From contig NZ_CP139089.1 in the NCBI RefSeq assembly GCF_038024855.1, forward strand, positions 868,001 through 932,000: a stretch of 64,000 nt of DNA. The letters are read 5' to 3'. How positions within the stretch are numbered: the first letter of the stretch is position 1; every line of letters starts with the position of its first letter. The notes under the pieces were generated by a model. That model was not told where the DNA came from, ran no database searches, and was given only the letters and a program-made list of their open reading frames with translations. This DNA comes from Methylocella tundrae (GTDB taxonomy: Bacteria; Pseudomonadota; Alphaproteobacteria; Rhizobiales; Beijerinckiaceae). Made by a program: the position numbers and the translations under genes. Positions 49,889 to 59,602 of this stretch are shown piece by piece.

Positions 49889-51301
49889 ATGCGCGAGACT
49901 GTTGCAAAGCGGCGCCCCATGATCGACTTGGAGCAGTTCGAAAGACGTCTGCGCCAACCAAACACCGCCGGCAGAGCCGATGAAGATCCATTGGCGGAGC
50001 TGGCGCGTCTTGTCGGCGGCCAGGATGACGACGCTTATAAGGCCGACCCATATAAAGCCGTCTTCGAGCAGAAGGGTCAGCAACCTTCAGCCGGCAGGGC
50101 GGAAACGCATGACGATTATGCGGACGCCTATGAAACGGAGCGCTGGCGCGAACCGGCGCCGGATGATCTCGCGGAGCAGGAGCGCCTGATCAGCGGAAAT
50201 TTCGCTTCCATCGAGGCGGGTCTGCGCGCGACGGGCCGCCCCCAGCAGGCCTCGCGCCCGGACGATTTGAACAATTATCCGACGGAGGATCGGTCCGACG
50301 ATTGGCGCTACCAAGACGACGATCCCTATGCCTCCGGCTTTGGCTATGAGCCGGAACGTCGTTCGCGCCGTCCACTCTATATCATGGCCGCCATCATCTT
50401 TGCGGGGATCGGCGGGATCGGCGCGACCTTCGCGCTAAAGGGCGGTTCGTCTTCGCATCAGATCGCCATGATCAAGGCCGTTGACGGACCAGTCAAGATC
50501 CAGCCGGAGGGCGCCGGCAAAGCCGACGCGCCGGGCGAGGACGCCTCGATCCTGAACCGCACGCCGCAGGCGGCGCCCGTCGCCGTCGCCGATGGAGCCG
50601 AACAGCCGGTCGATCTGTCGCAAATGCCAGACCGCGCGCCACGCGTCATTGCCATGAATGGAGCGCAATCCGGGGCCGCGAGCGTTCCCGTGCCCGCTCC
50701 TCCCGCGCATGCGGCGCAAACGCAATCTTCCGAGCCGCTCGGCATCGCCGGGCTGATCGAGCCAAAAAAAGTCAAGACCATCTCGGTGCGCCCCGATGGA
50801 ACCTTGTTGCCGAACGACCAGCCCCCGCAGACAACGGGCGCGCCGCTGCCGGCTGCGTCAGCGCCGCATCAGCCATCAACGCCGACGGCCAAGGCCGCGA
50901 CCCCGAAGTCGACGGCGCGCGTCGCCACAACTCCGAAGCCTGTCGCCAGCGGCGCCGACGCCGCGCATGCGACGGCCGCGCCCACGAAGGCAAAGCCCGT
51001 GCAGATCGCCGCCGCTCAAGCCGACGACGCCCCTGTCACAGCGAGTCCTGCGGCGGGCGGCGGCTATGCGGCGCAGCTCGCAGCGCCCGCTTCGGAGCAG
51101 GAGGCCCGTGAGATTCAGATGCGCCTCATCAAGAAATACGGAGGCGAGATCCCCGGCTTCCATCCCGCGATCCGCAAGGCCATCAGCGGCGAAAAAACAG
51201 TCTATCGCGTGCGATCCGTCGGCCTCTCGAAAGAGGAAGCCACGGCGCTCTGCCAGAAAGTCCAGAGCAGCGGAGGCGCATGTTTCGTCGCCAAGAATTG
51301 A
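49889..51301 (+). CDS. SPOR-domain membrane protein
   Basis: ATG 49889 (or GTG 49883) follows AGGAGG. The protein has a cytoplasmic acidic N-terminus of ~155 residues, one transmembrane helix (PLYIMAAIIFAGIGGIGATF) and a Pro/Ala-rich periplasmic linker. Its C-terminal SPOR domain (GGGYAAQLAAPASEQEA, VYRVRSVGLSKEEATALCQK) binds denuded septal peptidoglycan. It is likely a division-site protein. It sits between argS and scpA as in related genomes. Confidence 0.85.
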   Translation: MRETVAKRRPMIDLEQFERRLRQPNTAGRADEDPLAELARLVGGQDDDAYKADPYKAVFEQKGQQPSAGRAETHDDYADAYETERWREPAPDDLAEQERLISGNFASIEAGLRATGRPQQASRPDDLNNYPTEDRSDDWRYQDDDPYASGFGYEPERRSRRPLYIMAAIIFAGIGGIGATFALKGGSSSHQIAMIKAVDGPVKIQPEGAGKADAPGEDASILNRTPQAAPVAVADGAEQPVDLSQMPDRAPRVIAMNGAQSGAASVPVPAPPAHAAQTQSSEPLGIAGLIEPKKVKTISVRPDGTLLPNDQPPQTTGAPLPAASAPHQPSTPTAKAATPKSTARVATTPKPVASGADAAHATAAPTKAKPVQIAAAQADDAPVTASPAAGGGYAAQLAAPASEQEAREIQMRLIKKYGGEIPGFHPAIRKAISGEKTVYRVRSVGLSKEEATALCQKVQSSGGACFVAKN

Positions 51302-51437
51302 TGCTGGCGCGGGCGGGGCGCGTTCGTCGCCCTGCTCCTGTGGATTGAAGGTGCGGGCGCAAGAGGCTTGTTGCGGCGCGGGCGCGATCGGGTCAAGCTC
51401 GATGACTTGATCGAATCGATCGACGGGAGCGGCCTTT

Positions 51438-52238
51438 TTGGAATTTGATTTTGAGCCACGACCCGAAGAGGAGGCGGAAGACCGCTCTTTCGTCGTCGAC
51501 ATCGAAGGATTTGAGGGGCCCCTCGATCTGCTCCTCGATCTTGCTCGGCGACAGAAAGTAGACCTGCAGAAAATCTCCGTGCTGGCGCTGGCGGAACAAT
51601 ATCTCGAATTCGTCGAAGCCGCCCGGAGCCTTCGTCTGGAGCTCGCCGCTGACTACCTGGTCATGGCGGCGTGGCTCGCTTATTTGAAATCGCGGCTTCT
51701 GCTGCCTCAGACGGAAAAAAGTGAGGAGCCGGCAGCTGAGGAACTGGCCGAGGCCCTGCAATTGCGCCTTCGCCGCCTCGAGGCGATCAGAGCTGCCGCC
51801 GAGGCTTTGGTCGCGAGGCCGCGGCTCGGACGCGACGTGTTTTCACGCGGCCGGCCCGAACAGGCGGACCCGAACGGCGCGCCGCAATGGCAGGCGAGCC
51901 TTTATGATCTTTTGTCGGCCTACGCGCAGCGGCGCCAAAAGCATGCGCTGACGCGCGTTACCTTGAAACAGCGCTTCGTCTGGTCATTGGCTCAGGCGAG
52001 GGGCGAACTGGAGAAGCTCGTCGGCCACGCTGTCGACTGGACCGTGCTCGATTCGTTTCTATTGGAGTTTTGCACAACGCCGGAAGTGCGCCGGACGATC
52101 AGGGCGTCGTCCCTGTCCGCAACTCTTGAAATGGCGCGGGAGGGCTTCATTTCGATCCGGCAGGATGCACCATTCGCGCCCGTTTGGATTAAATCGCAAA
52201 AATTGCCGGCGGATGAAGATCCGCGGAGCATTCAATGA
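51438..52238 (+). CDS. scpA: Segregation and condensation protein A
   Basis: TTG start at 51438. The 266-residue kleisin has the N-terminal signature VDIEGFEGPLDLLLDLARRQ then KVDLQKISVLALAEQYLEF, and YLVMAAWLAYLKSRLLLPQ. The C-terminal winged-helix includes FLLEFCTTPEVRRTIRASSL-like sequence. It bridges SMC and ScpB in condensin, organising the chromosome. Overlaps scpB by 4 bp. Confidence 0.93.
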   Translation: MEFDFEPRPEEEAEDRSFVVDIEGFEGPLDLLLDLARRQKVDLQKISVLALAEQYLEFVEAARSLRLELAADYLVMAAWLAYLKSRLLLPQTEKSEEPAAEELAEALQLRLRRLEAIRAAAEALVARPRLGRDVFSRGRPEQADPNGAPQWQASLYDLLSAYAQRRQKHALTRVTLKQRFVWSLAQARGELEKLVGHAVDWTVLDSFLLEFCTTPEVRRTIRASSLSATLEMAREGFISIRQDAPFAPVWIKSQKLPADEDPRSIQ

Positions 52239-52993
52239 CAGGGCAGGACGGAGGGCTCGTTATGGGAGAAATCGCCAGGCTTTTTCCCGCGAGCGCTAAC
52301 GGCGGCACAGCTGAGCCGGCCGAAGCACACCAGCAGCTCACCGAGGCGATGCGCATAGCCGAGGCGCTGCTGTTCGCGGCGCCGGAGCCCCTCGCCGAAG
52401 AGGATATCGAGAAGAGGCTGCCGCGCGGCGTTTCCGCCAAGGCGGCGCTCGACCATCTCAAGGCGAGCTACAGCGGGCGCGGGGTCAATCTCGTGCGGGT
52501 CGGCGGAAAATGGATGTTTCGCACCGCGACGGACCTTGCCTGGCTTTTGGCCGGCGGCGAGGGCGAACAAAAACGCATGTCCCGGGCGGCGCTCGAAACG
52601 CTGGCGATCATTGCTTACCATCAGCCCGTGACGCGCGCCGAAATCGAGGATATTCGCGGCGTCGCCATCTCCAAGGGAACGCTCGACGTTCTGCTCGAAA
52701 CGGGCTGGGTGCGACTGCGCGGGCGAAGGCGCGCGCCCGGCCGTCCAATCACCTATGGCACGACGACAAATTTCCTCATCCACTTTGGTCTTGAAGCCAT
52801 TACGGATCTGCCGGGGCTCGAGGAGTTGAAAGGCGCGGGCCTATTCGACGGCCGTCTGCCGTCGGGCTTTGCCATTCCGCAACCCTCTGACGATGACGCC
52901 CTCTGCGCCGATGAGGATCCGCTCGAGGCCGATGGCGCCGCCGAGCCGGATGAACCGCAGCCGGCTGCGTCTGACGCCGATGAGGATGAATGA
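52235..52993 (+). CDS. scpB: Segregation and condensation protein B
   Basis: The 252-residue protein has two winged-helix repeats: EAMRIAEALLFAAPEPLAEE, and LSRAALETLAIIAYHQPVTR-like sequence with ISKGTLDVLLETGWVRLRGR and PGRPITYGTTTNFLIHFGLE. It pairs with ScpA. The C-terminal ~45 residues are an acidic low-complexity tail. A second start, ATG 52262, is possible. No tatA follows, unlike in many relatives. Confidence 0.93.
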   Translation: MTGQDGGLVMGEIARLFPASANGGTAEPAEAHQQLTEAMRIAEALLFAAPEPLAEEDIEKRLPRGVSAKAALDHLKASYSGRGVNLVRVGGKWMFRTATDLAWLLAGGEGEQKRMSRAALETLAIIAYHQPVTRAEIEDIRGVAISKGTLDVLLETGWVRLRGRRRAPGRPITYGTTTNFLIHFGLEAITDLPGLEELKGAGLFDGRLPSGFAIPQPSDDDALCADEDPLEADGAAEPDEPQPAASDADEDE

Positions 52994-53302
52994 CGTCAAG
53001 ACGTTTTCAGAGGAAATCCGGCGTGATCGACGGCTTACGCTCGGTCCAGCCGGGGAGAGAATGGCGCATTGGGTGGCTTCGGAGGCATGCCTCAATTTGA
53101 TGAACGGCGTGTGGCCTATGGCCTCGATGACGTTTTTGCAGAAACCCATTTTGGCGCCATAGCGTTTTAATTCATGAAAACCATAGAGGCTATGAAGCCC
53201 GCACGTCGCCCCTTTCGTGTCTGCTCATGAAGTCCGTCGCACAAAGAAATGGCCTGTCGAGAGGTCCCGGCAGGCCAAGCAGGTGTTGTGAAGCCGGTTA
53301 GA
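52994..53302. other. Spacer between scpB and aqpZ
   Basis: 309 bp where the plus-strand scpB and minus-strand aqpZ converge. The only element seen is the hairpin at 53251-53276. No gene is supportable. Confidence 0.5.
53251..53276 (-). terminator. Probable aqpZ terminator
   Basis: Read on the minus strand, GGCCTG and CAGGCC close a hairpin with further inner pairing, followed by ATTTCTTTG. It lies 27-52 bp downstream of the aquaporin stop. Confidence 0.5.
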
Positions 53303-54004
53303 TCAGCGTGTTTCTTTGTAAAGCACGCGTGAGACCAGGCCGGCGATAACGCCGCCGGCGATGGGCGCCGCCCAGAAGAGCCAGAGCTGCGCGATATATT
53401 CGCCGCCGGCGAAGAGGGCGGGGCCTGTGCTGCGCGCCGGATTAACAGATGTATTGGTGACCGGAATCGACACCAGGTGGATGAGCGTCAAGGCAAGGCC
53501 GATCGCAAGGCCAGCAAAGCCGGCCGGAGCAAAAGGCGCGGTCGCCCCGTGAATGATCAGCACGAAGAAGAAGGTCAGCAGCACTTCGATCATGAGGGCG
53601 GACTGAAGGCTGTAATGGCCGGGGCTCAGCGCGCCATAGCCGTTCGATGCGAAGCCGCCGAGCACGAAATCTGGTTTGCCGCTCGCTATGACGTAGAGCA
53701 CGGCGGCCGCTGCGATGGCGCCCGCGACCTGCGCGACGACATAAGGCACGACATAGATCGAAGGCGTGCGGCCGCCGGCCCAAAGGCCGATCGTGACCGC
53801 CGGATTGAAATGGCCGCCGGAAATGGGTCCGAGCGCATAGACGCCGGTGAGGACGGTGAGGCCGAAAGCCAATGCCACGCCGGCGAAGGCGATGCCGAGC
53901 TGAGGGAAGGCCGCGGCGAGCACGGCGCTGCCGCAGCCGCCGAAGGTGAGCCAGAAAGTGCCGAGAAATTCCGCGCTCACGCGTTGAGTCAGTGAAGAAT
54001 TCAT
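53303..54004 (-). CDS. aqpZ: Aquaporin Z-type water channel
   Basis: The 233-residue protein has six transmembrane segments and both pore motifs, HFNPAVTIG and [28 protein letters not shown] and the residues around it match the water-selective AqpZ branch. It carries water across the inner membrane during osmotic shifts. It is monocistronic, transcribed against scpAB, with its own long upstream region. Confidence 0.93.
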   Translation of the reverse strand: MNSSLTQRVSAEFLGTFWLTFGGCGSAVLAAAFPQLGIAFAGVALAFGLTVLTGVYALGPISGGHFNPAVTIGLWAGGRTPSIYVVPYVVAQVAGAIAAAAVLYVIASGKPDFVLGGFASNGYGALSPGHYSLQSALMIEVLLTFFFVLIIHGATAPFAPAGFAGLAIGLALTLIHLVSIPVTNTSVNPARSTGPALFAGGEYIAQLWLFWAAPIAGGVIAGLVSRVLYKETR

Positions 54005-54569
54005 GAACTTATCTCCTCAAGATGACCAATCGTCGGAGCTCTTCGCCCGGCGCCTTCCGAAACAGCCCGACAGCTTCGCTTCCCAGACTCTTGACCGCAA
54101 CCTTCGTTTCTCACGTGGCGCAGGAGCGCTTCCGTTTGCATCGGTCACGAATTGACGTGGTTTCCGGATGGTTTTGCACGCTTCGCTCAGTCGTATTGTC
54201 ATTCATGCGAGCTCGATCGCTTCATAAAACAGCGACATGCTTTGATACAAAGGTTTAGTGCATATTCTTATACAAATGATGAAAGGCTTTGGAGAATAGA
54301 CGCCATGAACCTGGATGCAGCGCAAGACAGACAGCTTGCCGCCAATAGAAGGATTCTGTAGTGGCGCAATACTACGCTACTAGAGGACGCCTGCGGCCAG
54401 CATTTGGGCAAGATGAAAATCAATTGTCAATTGCAAAGCTGAAAAATGTTGTGATTTTGCGCCGGCCGACGCCGCGCGCGCTATGACGGAATTGTATCCT
54501 GCCTTTTAACCTTTTGATTTAACGTCTCGTCTTGCGCTCTGACGGCGGGCGCTCGGCGCCATCGTTCGA
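54005..54569. other. AT-richer spacer between aqpZ and moeA
   Basis: 565 bp with no supportable gene; AT content is higher than in the surroundings, notably 54200-54530. The part near 54005-54150 presumably contains the aqpZ promoter. The end of the trp-moa operon also faces it. In relatives lexA often follows moeA; no lexA frame is found here. Confidence 0.5.
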
Positions 54570-55796
54570 TCAGCCGGGCAGGCGGATAATCCGGCACGGG
54601 TCTCCGGCCTTGGCCGCCGACGCATGGGGCGGACGAATCAGGAGGCAGCGCGCCTTTGCGAGCACGCTAAGCATCGACGAGTCCTGCGCCTCGAAGGGCG
54701 TCGCGATCGGCGGCCCGTCGCCGCCCGGCTCGAGAGTGGCTCGCATAAAGTCTTGTCGCCTGTCGTTGGCGTCAACAGCCGCGCCAAGAATTGCCGCTTC
54801 GCTCTGGTCAGCGCCCGCGAAAAGATCGCCTGACAACGCTCGCACCAAGGGCTTGAGGAACAGCACGCCGCCGACGACCGCCGAAACGGGATTGCCGGGC
54901 AGGCCAATAATCGCCATCCGGCCAAGTCTTCCATGCAGCAAAGGCGCGCCCGGTCTGACCGCGATGCGCCAGAAATTCAGCTCCATTCCGGCTTTGGCGA
55001 GCGCTGGCCTTACGAGATCATGATCGCCGACCGATGCGCCGCCGCTCGTCGCCAAAATATCGCATCCGGCGTCGATCGCTGTTCCGATCGCGATCTCCAG
55101 CGAGGCGAAATCATCATGCGCGATGCCAAGATCGAGCGGCTCGCCACCGGCGTCTTCGACCAGGGCGGCGATCGCAAAAGCGTTCGAGGCGACGATCTGA
55201 TCGCGCCCGATAGCGGTCCCAGGCAGAACCAACTCGTCTCCGGTGGCGACGATGCCGACGCGCGGGCGCCGAGCCACCGGCAGTTCGGCATGGTTCATCG
55301 CGGCGGCGAGCGCGATCCCTGCCGGACCGAGCCGCGTCCCCGCCTGAAGCAAAACGCGCCCCTCAGCGAAATCAAGGCCCGCCGGCCGAATGAAATTGCC
55401 TTTCGGGACGCTTCGCAGAGGCTCGATAAAGCCCGCCTCCAAGCGCGCCTCCTCCTGAATGAGGATCGCATCCGCGCCGTCGGGCGTTGGCGCGCCGGTA
55501 AATATCCTGACGGTCTCCATGGGGCCGAGACGCCCCGAAAAGCCGTGGCCGGCGGCGCTCTCGCCGATCTGCGTCAGCCGCACGGGGAGGCGCGCGAGAT
55601 CGGCGGCGCGAACGGCGTAGCCATCCATCGCGGAGACGGGGTAGGGCGGCTGGGTTCGCCTCGATGAGAGATCGTGTGCGAGGGTGCGGCCCAGCGCCCT
55701 GACGAGCGGGACCATCTCGACCGGACGATCGGCCGGCGCATCGGCGAGGATGCGCGCGCGCGCCTCGGCGACCGAAAGAGCAGCCCTGCCGGTCAT
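54570..55796 (-). CDS. moeA: Molybdopterin molybdenumtransferase MoeA
   Basis: The 408-residue protein shows the MoeA order: [67 protein letters not shown] and the [13 protein letters not shown] molybdopterin site. It inserts molybdate into adenylylated molybdopterin. It overlaps moaC by 4 bp at the end of the trp operon. Confidence 0.94.
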   Translation of the reverse strand: MTGRAALSVAEARARILADAPADRPVEMVPLVRALGRTLAHDLSSRRTQPPYPVSAMDGYAVRAADLARLPVRLTQIGESAAGHGFSGRLGPMETVRIFTGAPTPDGADAILIQEEARLEAGFIEPLRSVPKGNFIRPAGLDFAEGRVLLQAGTRLGPAGIALAAAMNHAELPVARRPRVGIVATGDELVLPGTAIGRDQIVASNAFAIAALVEDAGGEPLDLGIAHDDFASLEIAIGTAIDAGCDILATSGGASVGDHDLVRPALAKAGMELNFWRIAVRPGAPLLHGRLGRMAIIGLPGNPVSAVVGGVLFLKPLVRALSGDLFAGADQSEAAILGAAVDANDRRQDFMRATLEPGGDGPPIATPFEAQDSSMLSVLAKARCLLIRPPHASAAKAGDPCRIIRLPG

Positions 55797-56317
55797 GCGC
55801 GCGGCGTCTCCGCGGGATGCTCGCCTTCCGCTTTCCAGTCGCCGGATTTGCCGCCGGTCTTCTCCATTAGGCCGATGGCCTCGATTCGCATCGAACGGTC
55901 AACCGCTTTCAACATGTCGTAGAGGGTGAGGCAGGCGATTGAGACGGCCGTCAGCGCTTCCATTTCAACCCCCGTCTGGCCGAGCACTTTCGCACGGGCG
56001 CTGACGAGGATCCCCGGCAGCGCCGGGTCAGCTTCAAGATCGACGCTGATTTTGGTGAGCAGCAGAGGATGACAGAGCGGGATCAGTTCATGCGTTTTCT
56101 TGGCCGCCATGATTCCTGCGATCCGCGCGACGCCGAAGACATCGCCTTTTTTGGCGTTGCCGGACAAAGCGAGCTCCAGCGTTTCCTGACGCATGACGAT
56201 GCGGCCGGAGGCGACGGCGACACGCTCCGTCGCCGCCTTGCCGGAGACGTCGACCATGGCGGCGGCGCCGGCGGCGGAGAGATGAGAGAGGCCCGCGCTC
56301 CCCATTTCATAGTCCAT
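55793..56317 (-). CDS. moaC: Cyclic pyranopterin monophosphate synthase MoaC
   Basis: The 174-residue product has [40 protein letters not shown] with the CHPLLLTK continuation, and [20 protein letters not shown], with [19 protein letters not shown] at the end. It makes cyclic pyranopterin in molybdenum cofactor synthesis. It may start at 56317, overlapping trpC, or 56305 with no overlap. Confidence 0.95.
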   Translation of the reverse strand: MDYEMGSAGLSHLSAAGAAAMVDVSGKAATERVAVASGRIVMRQETLELALSGNAKKGDVFGVARIAGIMAAKKTHELIPLCHPLLLTKISVDLEADPALPGILVSARAKVLGQTGVEMEALTAVSIACLTLYDMLKAVDRSMRIEAIGLMEKTGGKSGDWKAEGEHPAETPRA

Positions 56318-57137
56318 GCGCGTGCTTGCCGTGGACCGGCGGCAGCGCGCCGATAAGCAGATCCCTGGTCGCGGCGGTCACGTCTTTCTGGCGCATCAGG
56401 CTTTCGCCGACGAGGAATGTCGATACGCCATGCGCCTTGAGCCGCAAACAATCCTCGTGCTTGAAAATCCCGCTTTCGCTGACCGCGATGCGGTCTGAAG
56501 GAATTTTATGCGCGAGCCGCTCGGATAGGTCGAGCGAGGTTTCAAACGTGCGCAGGTCGCGATTATTGATCCCGACGAGCCGGGTTTCGAGCCGTAGGGC
56601 GCGGTCCAGTTCGGCTTCGTCGTGAACCTCGACGAGGATGTCCATCGCAAGATCATGCGCGGCACGGGTCAATTGGCTGGCCTCTTCGTCGCCAACGCAG
56701 GCCATGATGATCAAAATGCAGTCCGCGCCATTCGCCCTCGCCTCATAAACCTGATAAGGATCAAAGAGGAAATCCTTGCGAAGACAAGGTAAATGCGTCG
56801 ATTTACGCGCCGCGTCCAGATAGCTCAAATCGCCTTGGAAGGAAGGCCCGTCGGTCAGCACCGAGAGGCAGGCGGCGCCGCCCTCCTCATAGGCTCTCGC
56901 GAGCGCTGGCGGGTCGAAGTGCGCCCGGATCAGACCTTTTGAGGGACTGGCTTTCTTGATCTCCGCGATCAAAGCGAGATGGCCGGTTGCATGCTTGGCT
57001 TCGATCGCCTTGACGAAACCGCGCGGCGGATCGTGATCATGCGCTTTGCGGGCAAGCGCCTCAAAGGGCATGCGCACTTTCGCCTGAGCAATTTCGCGCC
57101 GCTTATAAGCCTCGATGGTCTTCAAGATGTCGGTCAT
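56307..57137 (-). CDS. trpC: Indole-3-glycerol phosphate synthase
   Basis: The 276-residue TIM barrel carries [60 protein letters not shown] and IAVSESGIF. It closes the indole ring in tryptophan synthesis from CdRP. It sits between trpD (4-bp overlap) and moaC in one operon. No fused PRAI domain. Confidence 0.96.
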   Translation of the reverse strand: MTDILKTIEAYKRREIAQAKVRMPFEALARKAHDHDPPRGFVKAIEAKHATGHLALIAEIKKASPSKGLIRAHFDPPALARAYEEGGAACLSVLTDGPSFQGDLSYLDAARKSTHLPCLRKDFLFDPYQVYEARANGADCILIIMACVGDEEASQLTRAAHDLAMDILVEVHDEAELDRALRLETRLVGINNRDLRTFETSLDLSERLAHKIPSDRIAVSESGIFKHEDCLRLKAHGVSTFLVGESLMRQKDVTAATRDLLIGALPPVHGKHAHGL

Positions 57138-58201
57138 GGATCAGGTCCCATCGCGACGGCTTTTGGCGCAAGGTCCGAGCGCGCCGTCGCGCGGTTCGAA
57201 ACCTTCACAAGCTTCGTCAGCGTAGCGGCGGCGCGGCCGTCGTCAATGGCGGCGGCGGCCTGCGCCGCACCTTCCTTGAGATCGCCAGCCTTTTCAGCGA
57301 TCACGAGCGCCATCGCCGCATTGAGGACGGCGATGTCGCGATAGGGTGTTTTGTGACCCTCCAGCACCGCGCGCAAGGCCGCCGCATTGACCGCCGGCGT
57401 CCCGCCTTTGAGATCTTTCAGCGAAGCGTGGGGCAGGCCAGCCGCCTCGGGGGTTATCTCAAAAGACCGGACTATGCCGCTCTCCAGAGCCGTCACAAGG
57501 GTCGGTCCTGTGGTCGTCGCTTCATCGAGCCCATCGGCGCCATGCACGAGCCACACGCGCTCCGACCCCAGATTGCGCAGCACATGCGCAAGCGGCTCGA
57601 GCCAGTCGGCCGCATAGACGCCAAGCAACTGATATTTGACGCCGGCCGGATTACAAAGCGGCCCGAGCAGGTTGAAGATCGTGCGCGCGCCAAGCTCAGC
57701 ACGGACCGGCGCGACATGGCGCATCGCCGCGTGATGAGCCTGCGCGCTCATGAAGCCGACGCCCGCCTCCTTGATCGAGGCTTCAACATCCGCGGGCGAA
57801 AGGCCGATCTTGACGCCAAGCATGGAAAGGACATCGCTTGCGCCAGAACGGGACGAAGCGGCTCTGTTGCCATGTTTCGCCACGGGAACGCCGCAGGCCG
57901 CGACGATGAGGGCCGCGAGAGTCGAGACATTATAGGTTCCGTGCCCGTCGCCGCCTGTTCCCACAATGTCGATCGCATTCGCCGGCGCTTCGACTCGCAG
58001 CATCTGCGCCCGCATGGCGGTGACGGCGCCGGTGATCTCCTCGATCGTCTCTCCGCGCAGCCGCAGCGCCATCAGGAAGGCGCCGAGTTGAGCGGCGGTG
58101 GCGTTGCCTGCAAAAATATGATCGAAAGCGATCCTCGCCTCCGCCTCGGTGAGGCTGGCGCCGGTTGCGACTTTGGCGATCAGCGGCTTCAGCGCGTCCA
58201 A
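57134..58201 (-). CDS. trpD: Anthranilate phosphoribosyltransferase
   Basis: A TTG start at 58201 gives 355 residues, close to the family length; the conserved sequence begins at [11 protein letters not shown], and longer versions add only unconserved residues that overlap trpG. Motifs: [37 protein letters not shown] and [12 protein letters not shown]. It joins anthranilate to PRPP. The trpG stop is only 4 bp upstream. Confidence 0.93.
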   Translation of the reverse strand: MDALKPLIAKVATGASLTEAEARIAFDHIFAGNATAAQLGAFLMALRLRGETIEEITGAVTAMRAQMLRVEAPANAIDIVGTGGDGHGTYNVSTLAALIVAACGVPVAKHGNRAASSRSGASDVLSMLGVKIGLSPADVEASIKEAGVGFMSAQAHHAAMRHVAPVRAELGARTIFNLLGPLCNPAGVKYQLLGVYAADWLEPLAHVLRNLGSERVWLVHGADGLDEATTTGPTLVTALESGIVRSFEITPEAAGLPHASLKDLKGGTPAVNAAALRAVLEGHKTPYRDIAVLNAAMALVIAEKAGDLKEGAAQAAAAIDDGRAAATLTKLVKVSNRATARSDLAPKAVAMGPDP

Positions 58202-58205
58202 CGTC

Positions 58206-58829
58206 CTAGTCCTCGATCGTGGCTGCGCGCGCCTTATTCCAACGCGCCGCGAGCGCAAGAAAATTCTCGAAAATACGCAGCCCGTATTCCGACGCGATGC
58301 TTTCGGGATGAAACTGCACGCCATGCGCCGGGAAACGCCGGTGCGAAAGTCCCATCACCAGCCCGTCAGTCTCGGCCGTAATCTTGAGGTCGTCCGGCAT
58401 CGTCTCCGCGCGCACCACCAGCGAATGGTAGCGCACCGCGCGAAACGGCCCATTGATACCATGAAAAAGCGTTTCGCCCTGATGCTGAATGGACGCGATC
58501 TTGCCATGCACCGGCAAAGGCGCGCGCACGACTTCGCCGCCATAGGCCTCGCCGAGCGCCTGATGGCCGAGGCAGACGCCGAAAATCGGGATCGAGGGCG
58601 CGGCGGCCTTGATCAGATCGAGGCAGATCCCCGCTTCCGCCGGCCCGCAAGGGCCAGGCGAGATCACGATGCCGTCGGGAGCGGCCTCGATCACCTCTTC
58701 GACGCTGACTTTGTCATTCCGGTAAACGCTCACATCCGCCCCGAGCGAGCCAAGGCAATGCACCAGATTCCAGGTGAAACTGTCGTAATTATCGATGAGC
58801 GTTATGGCGGTCACAGGCGCGCTTTCCAT
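58206..58829 (-). CDS. trpG: Anthranilate synthase glutamine amidotransferase component
   Basis: From ATG 58829 the 207-residue class I amidotransferase reads [57 protein letters not shown] (catalytic Cys) and [15 protein letters not shown] (His/Glu). An upstream ATG at 58871 adds 14 poorly conserved residues. It feeds ammonia to TrpE. Confidence 0.95.
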   Translation of the reverse strand: MESAPVTAITLIDNYDSFTWNLVHCLGSLGADVSVYRNDKVSVEEVIEAAPDGIVISPGPCGPAEAGICLDLIKAAAPSIPIFGVCLGHQALGEAYGGEVVRAPLPVHGKIASIQHQGETLFHGINGPFRAVRYHSLVVRAETMPDDLKITAETDGLVMGLSHRRFPAHGVQFHPESIASEYGLRIFENFLALAARWNKARAATIED

Positions 58830-58934
58830 GTCGGAAGCCGCTCTTTTGAGCCGCGGGCGCGCCGAGGTCAAGAAGGATCGCCGCCGCCGCCGGAGGAGGA
58901 GCCGTTTGTTGCGGGCGGCCGCGGAGTTTTTGCC

Positions 58935-59558
58935 TCAGACGATGCCGGCAAGCTCCTCGGCCTCGGCCTTGGCCTTTGATCTCGAGGCTTCGTCCGCCTC
59001 GGTTCCGAAAAGGGTCTTCTCGACCGTCACGGTCCGAACATCGGTGACGCCAACCATGCGGCTCCACATGCGCAAATAAGCGCTCTGGAAGTCAAAATCT
59101 TTTTCAGGAAAATCTTCGCCCAGGGCCACGCCGCGCGCCGCCACGATCACAACCGTGCGGCCGCCAAGGAGGCCAAGGAGGCCGCGTTCATCGAAGGTGA
59201 ACAGGAGGTCTTTTTGCGACACTGCGTCGATGAGATGTTTCAGCCGGTATGGAATGCCGAAATTCCACATCGGCGCGCTGAACAGGATCAGATCGGCGCG
59301 GTGAAAGCGTTCAGCAAGGGCTCTGATCTCGTTCCAGACTGTTTCCTGTTCCACGGTCCTCGCTTGACCCGCGAGCCCTGCATATTTGGCGTCGAGCGCC
59401 GCTCCGTCGAAGGGCGGCAAGGCCATGTTCCAGACATCGAGCGTATCGATCGTCCCTGAGGGATAACGGGCTTGCCAGGAACCGATGAAACTGCGCGCGA
59501 CCTCGAGCGAGGCGGATCGCTGCTTGCGCGGCGATCCTTCCACATGGAGCAAATGCAT
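58935..59558 (-). CDS. FMN-dependent NADH-azoreductase-like flavoprotein
   Basis: From ATG 59558 the 207-residue product has the flavodoxin-like fold of AzoR/AcpD: MHLLHVEGSPRKQRSASLEV, LILFSAPMWNFGIPYRLKHL, and GGRTVVIVAARGVALGED. It likely reduces quinones or azo compounds with NADH. It lies between trpE and trpG on the same strand, an uncommon interruption. Confidence 0.85.
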   Translation of the reverse strand: MHLLHVEGSPRKQRSASLEVARSFIGSWQARYPSGTIDTLDVWNMALPPFDGAALDAKYAGLAGQARTVEQETVWNEIRALAERFHRADLILFSAPMWNFGIPYRLKHLIDAVSQKDLLFTFDERGLLGLLGGRTVVIVAARGVALGEDFPEKDFDFQSAYLRMWSRMVGVTDVRTVTVEKTLFGTEADEASRSKAKAEAEELAGIV

Positions 59559-59602
59559 GTCGCAGATCCTTTCGACTCCGAAGCGACCGCGCCTTCGCCT
59601 TT

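Noticed and set aside
57353..58381. A 342-codon open frame opposite trpD
   Set aside because: Antisense shadow of a gene with unmistakable motifs; Arg/His-rich composition without domains.
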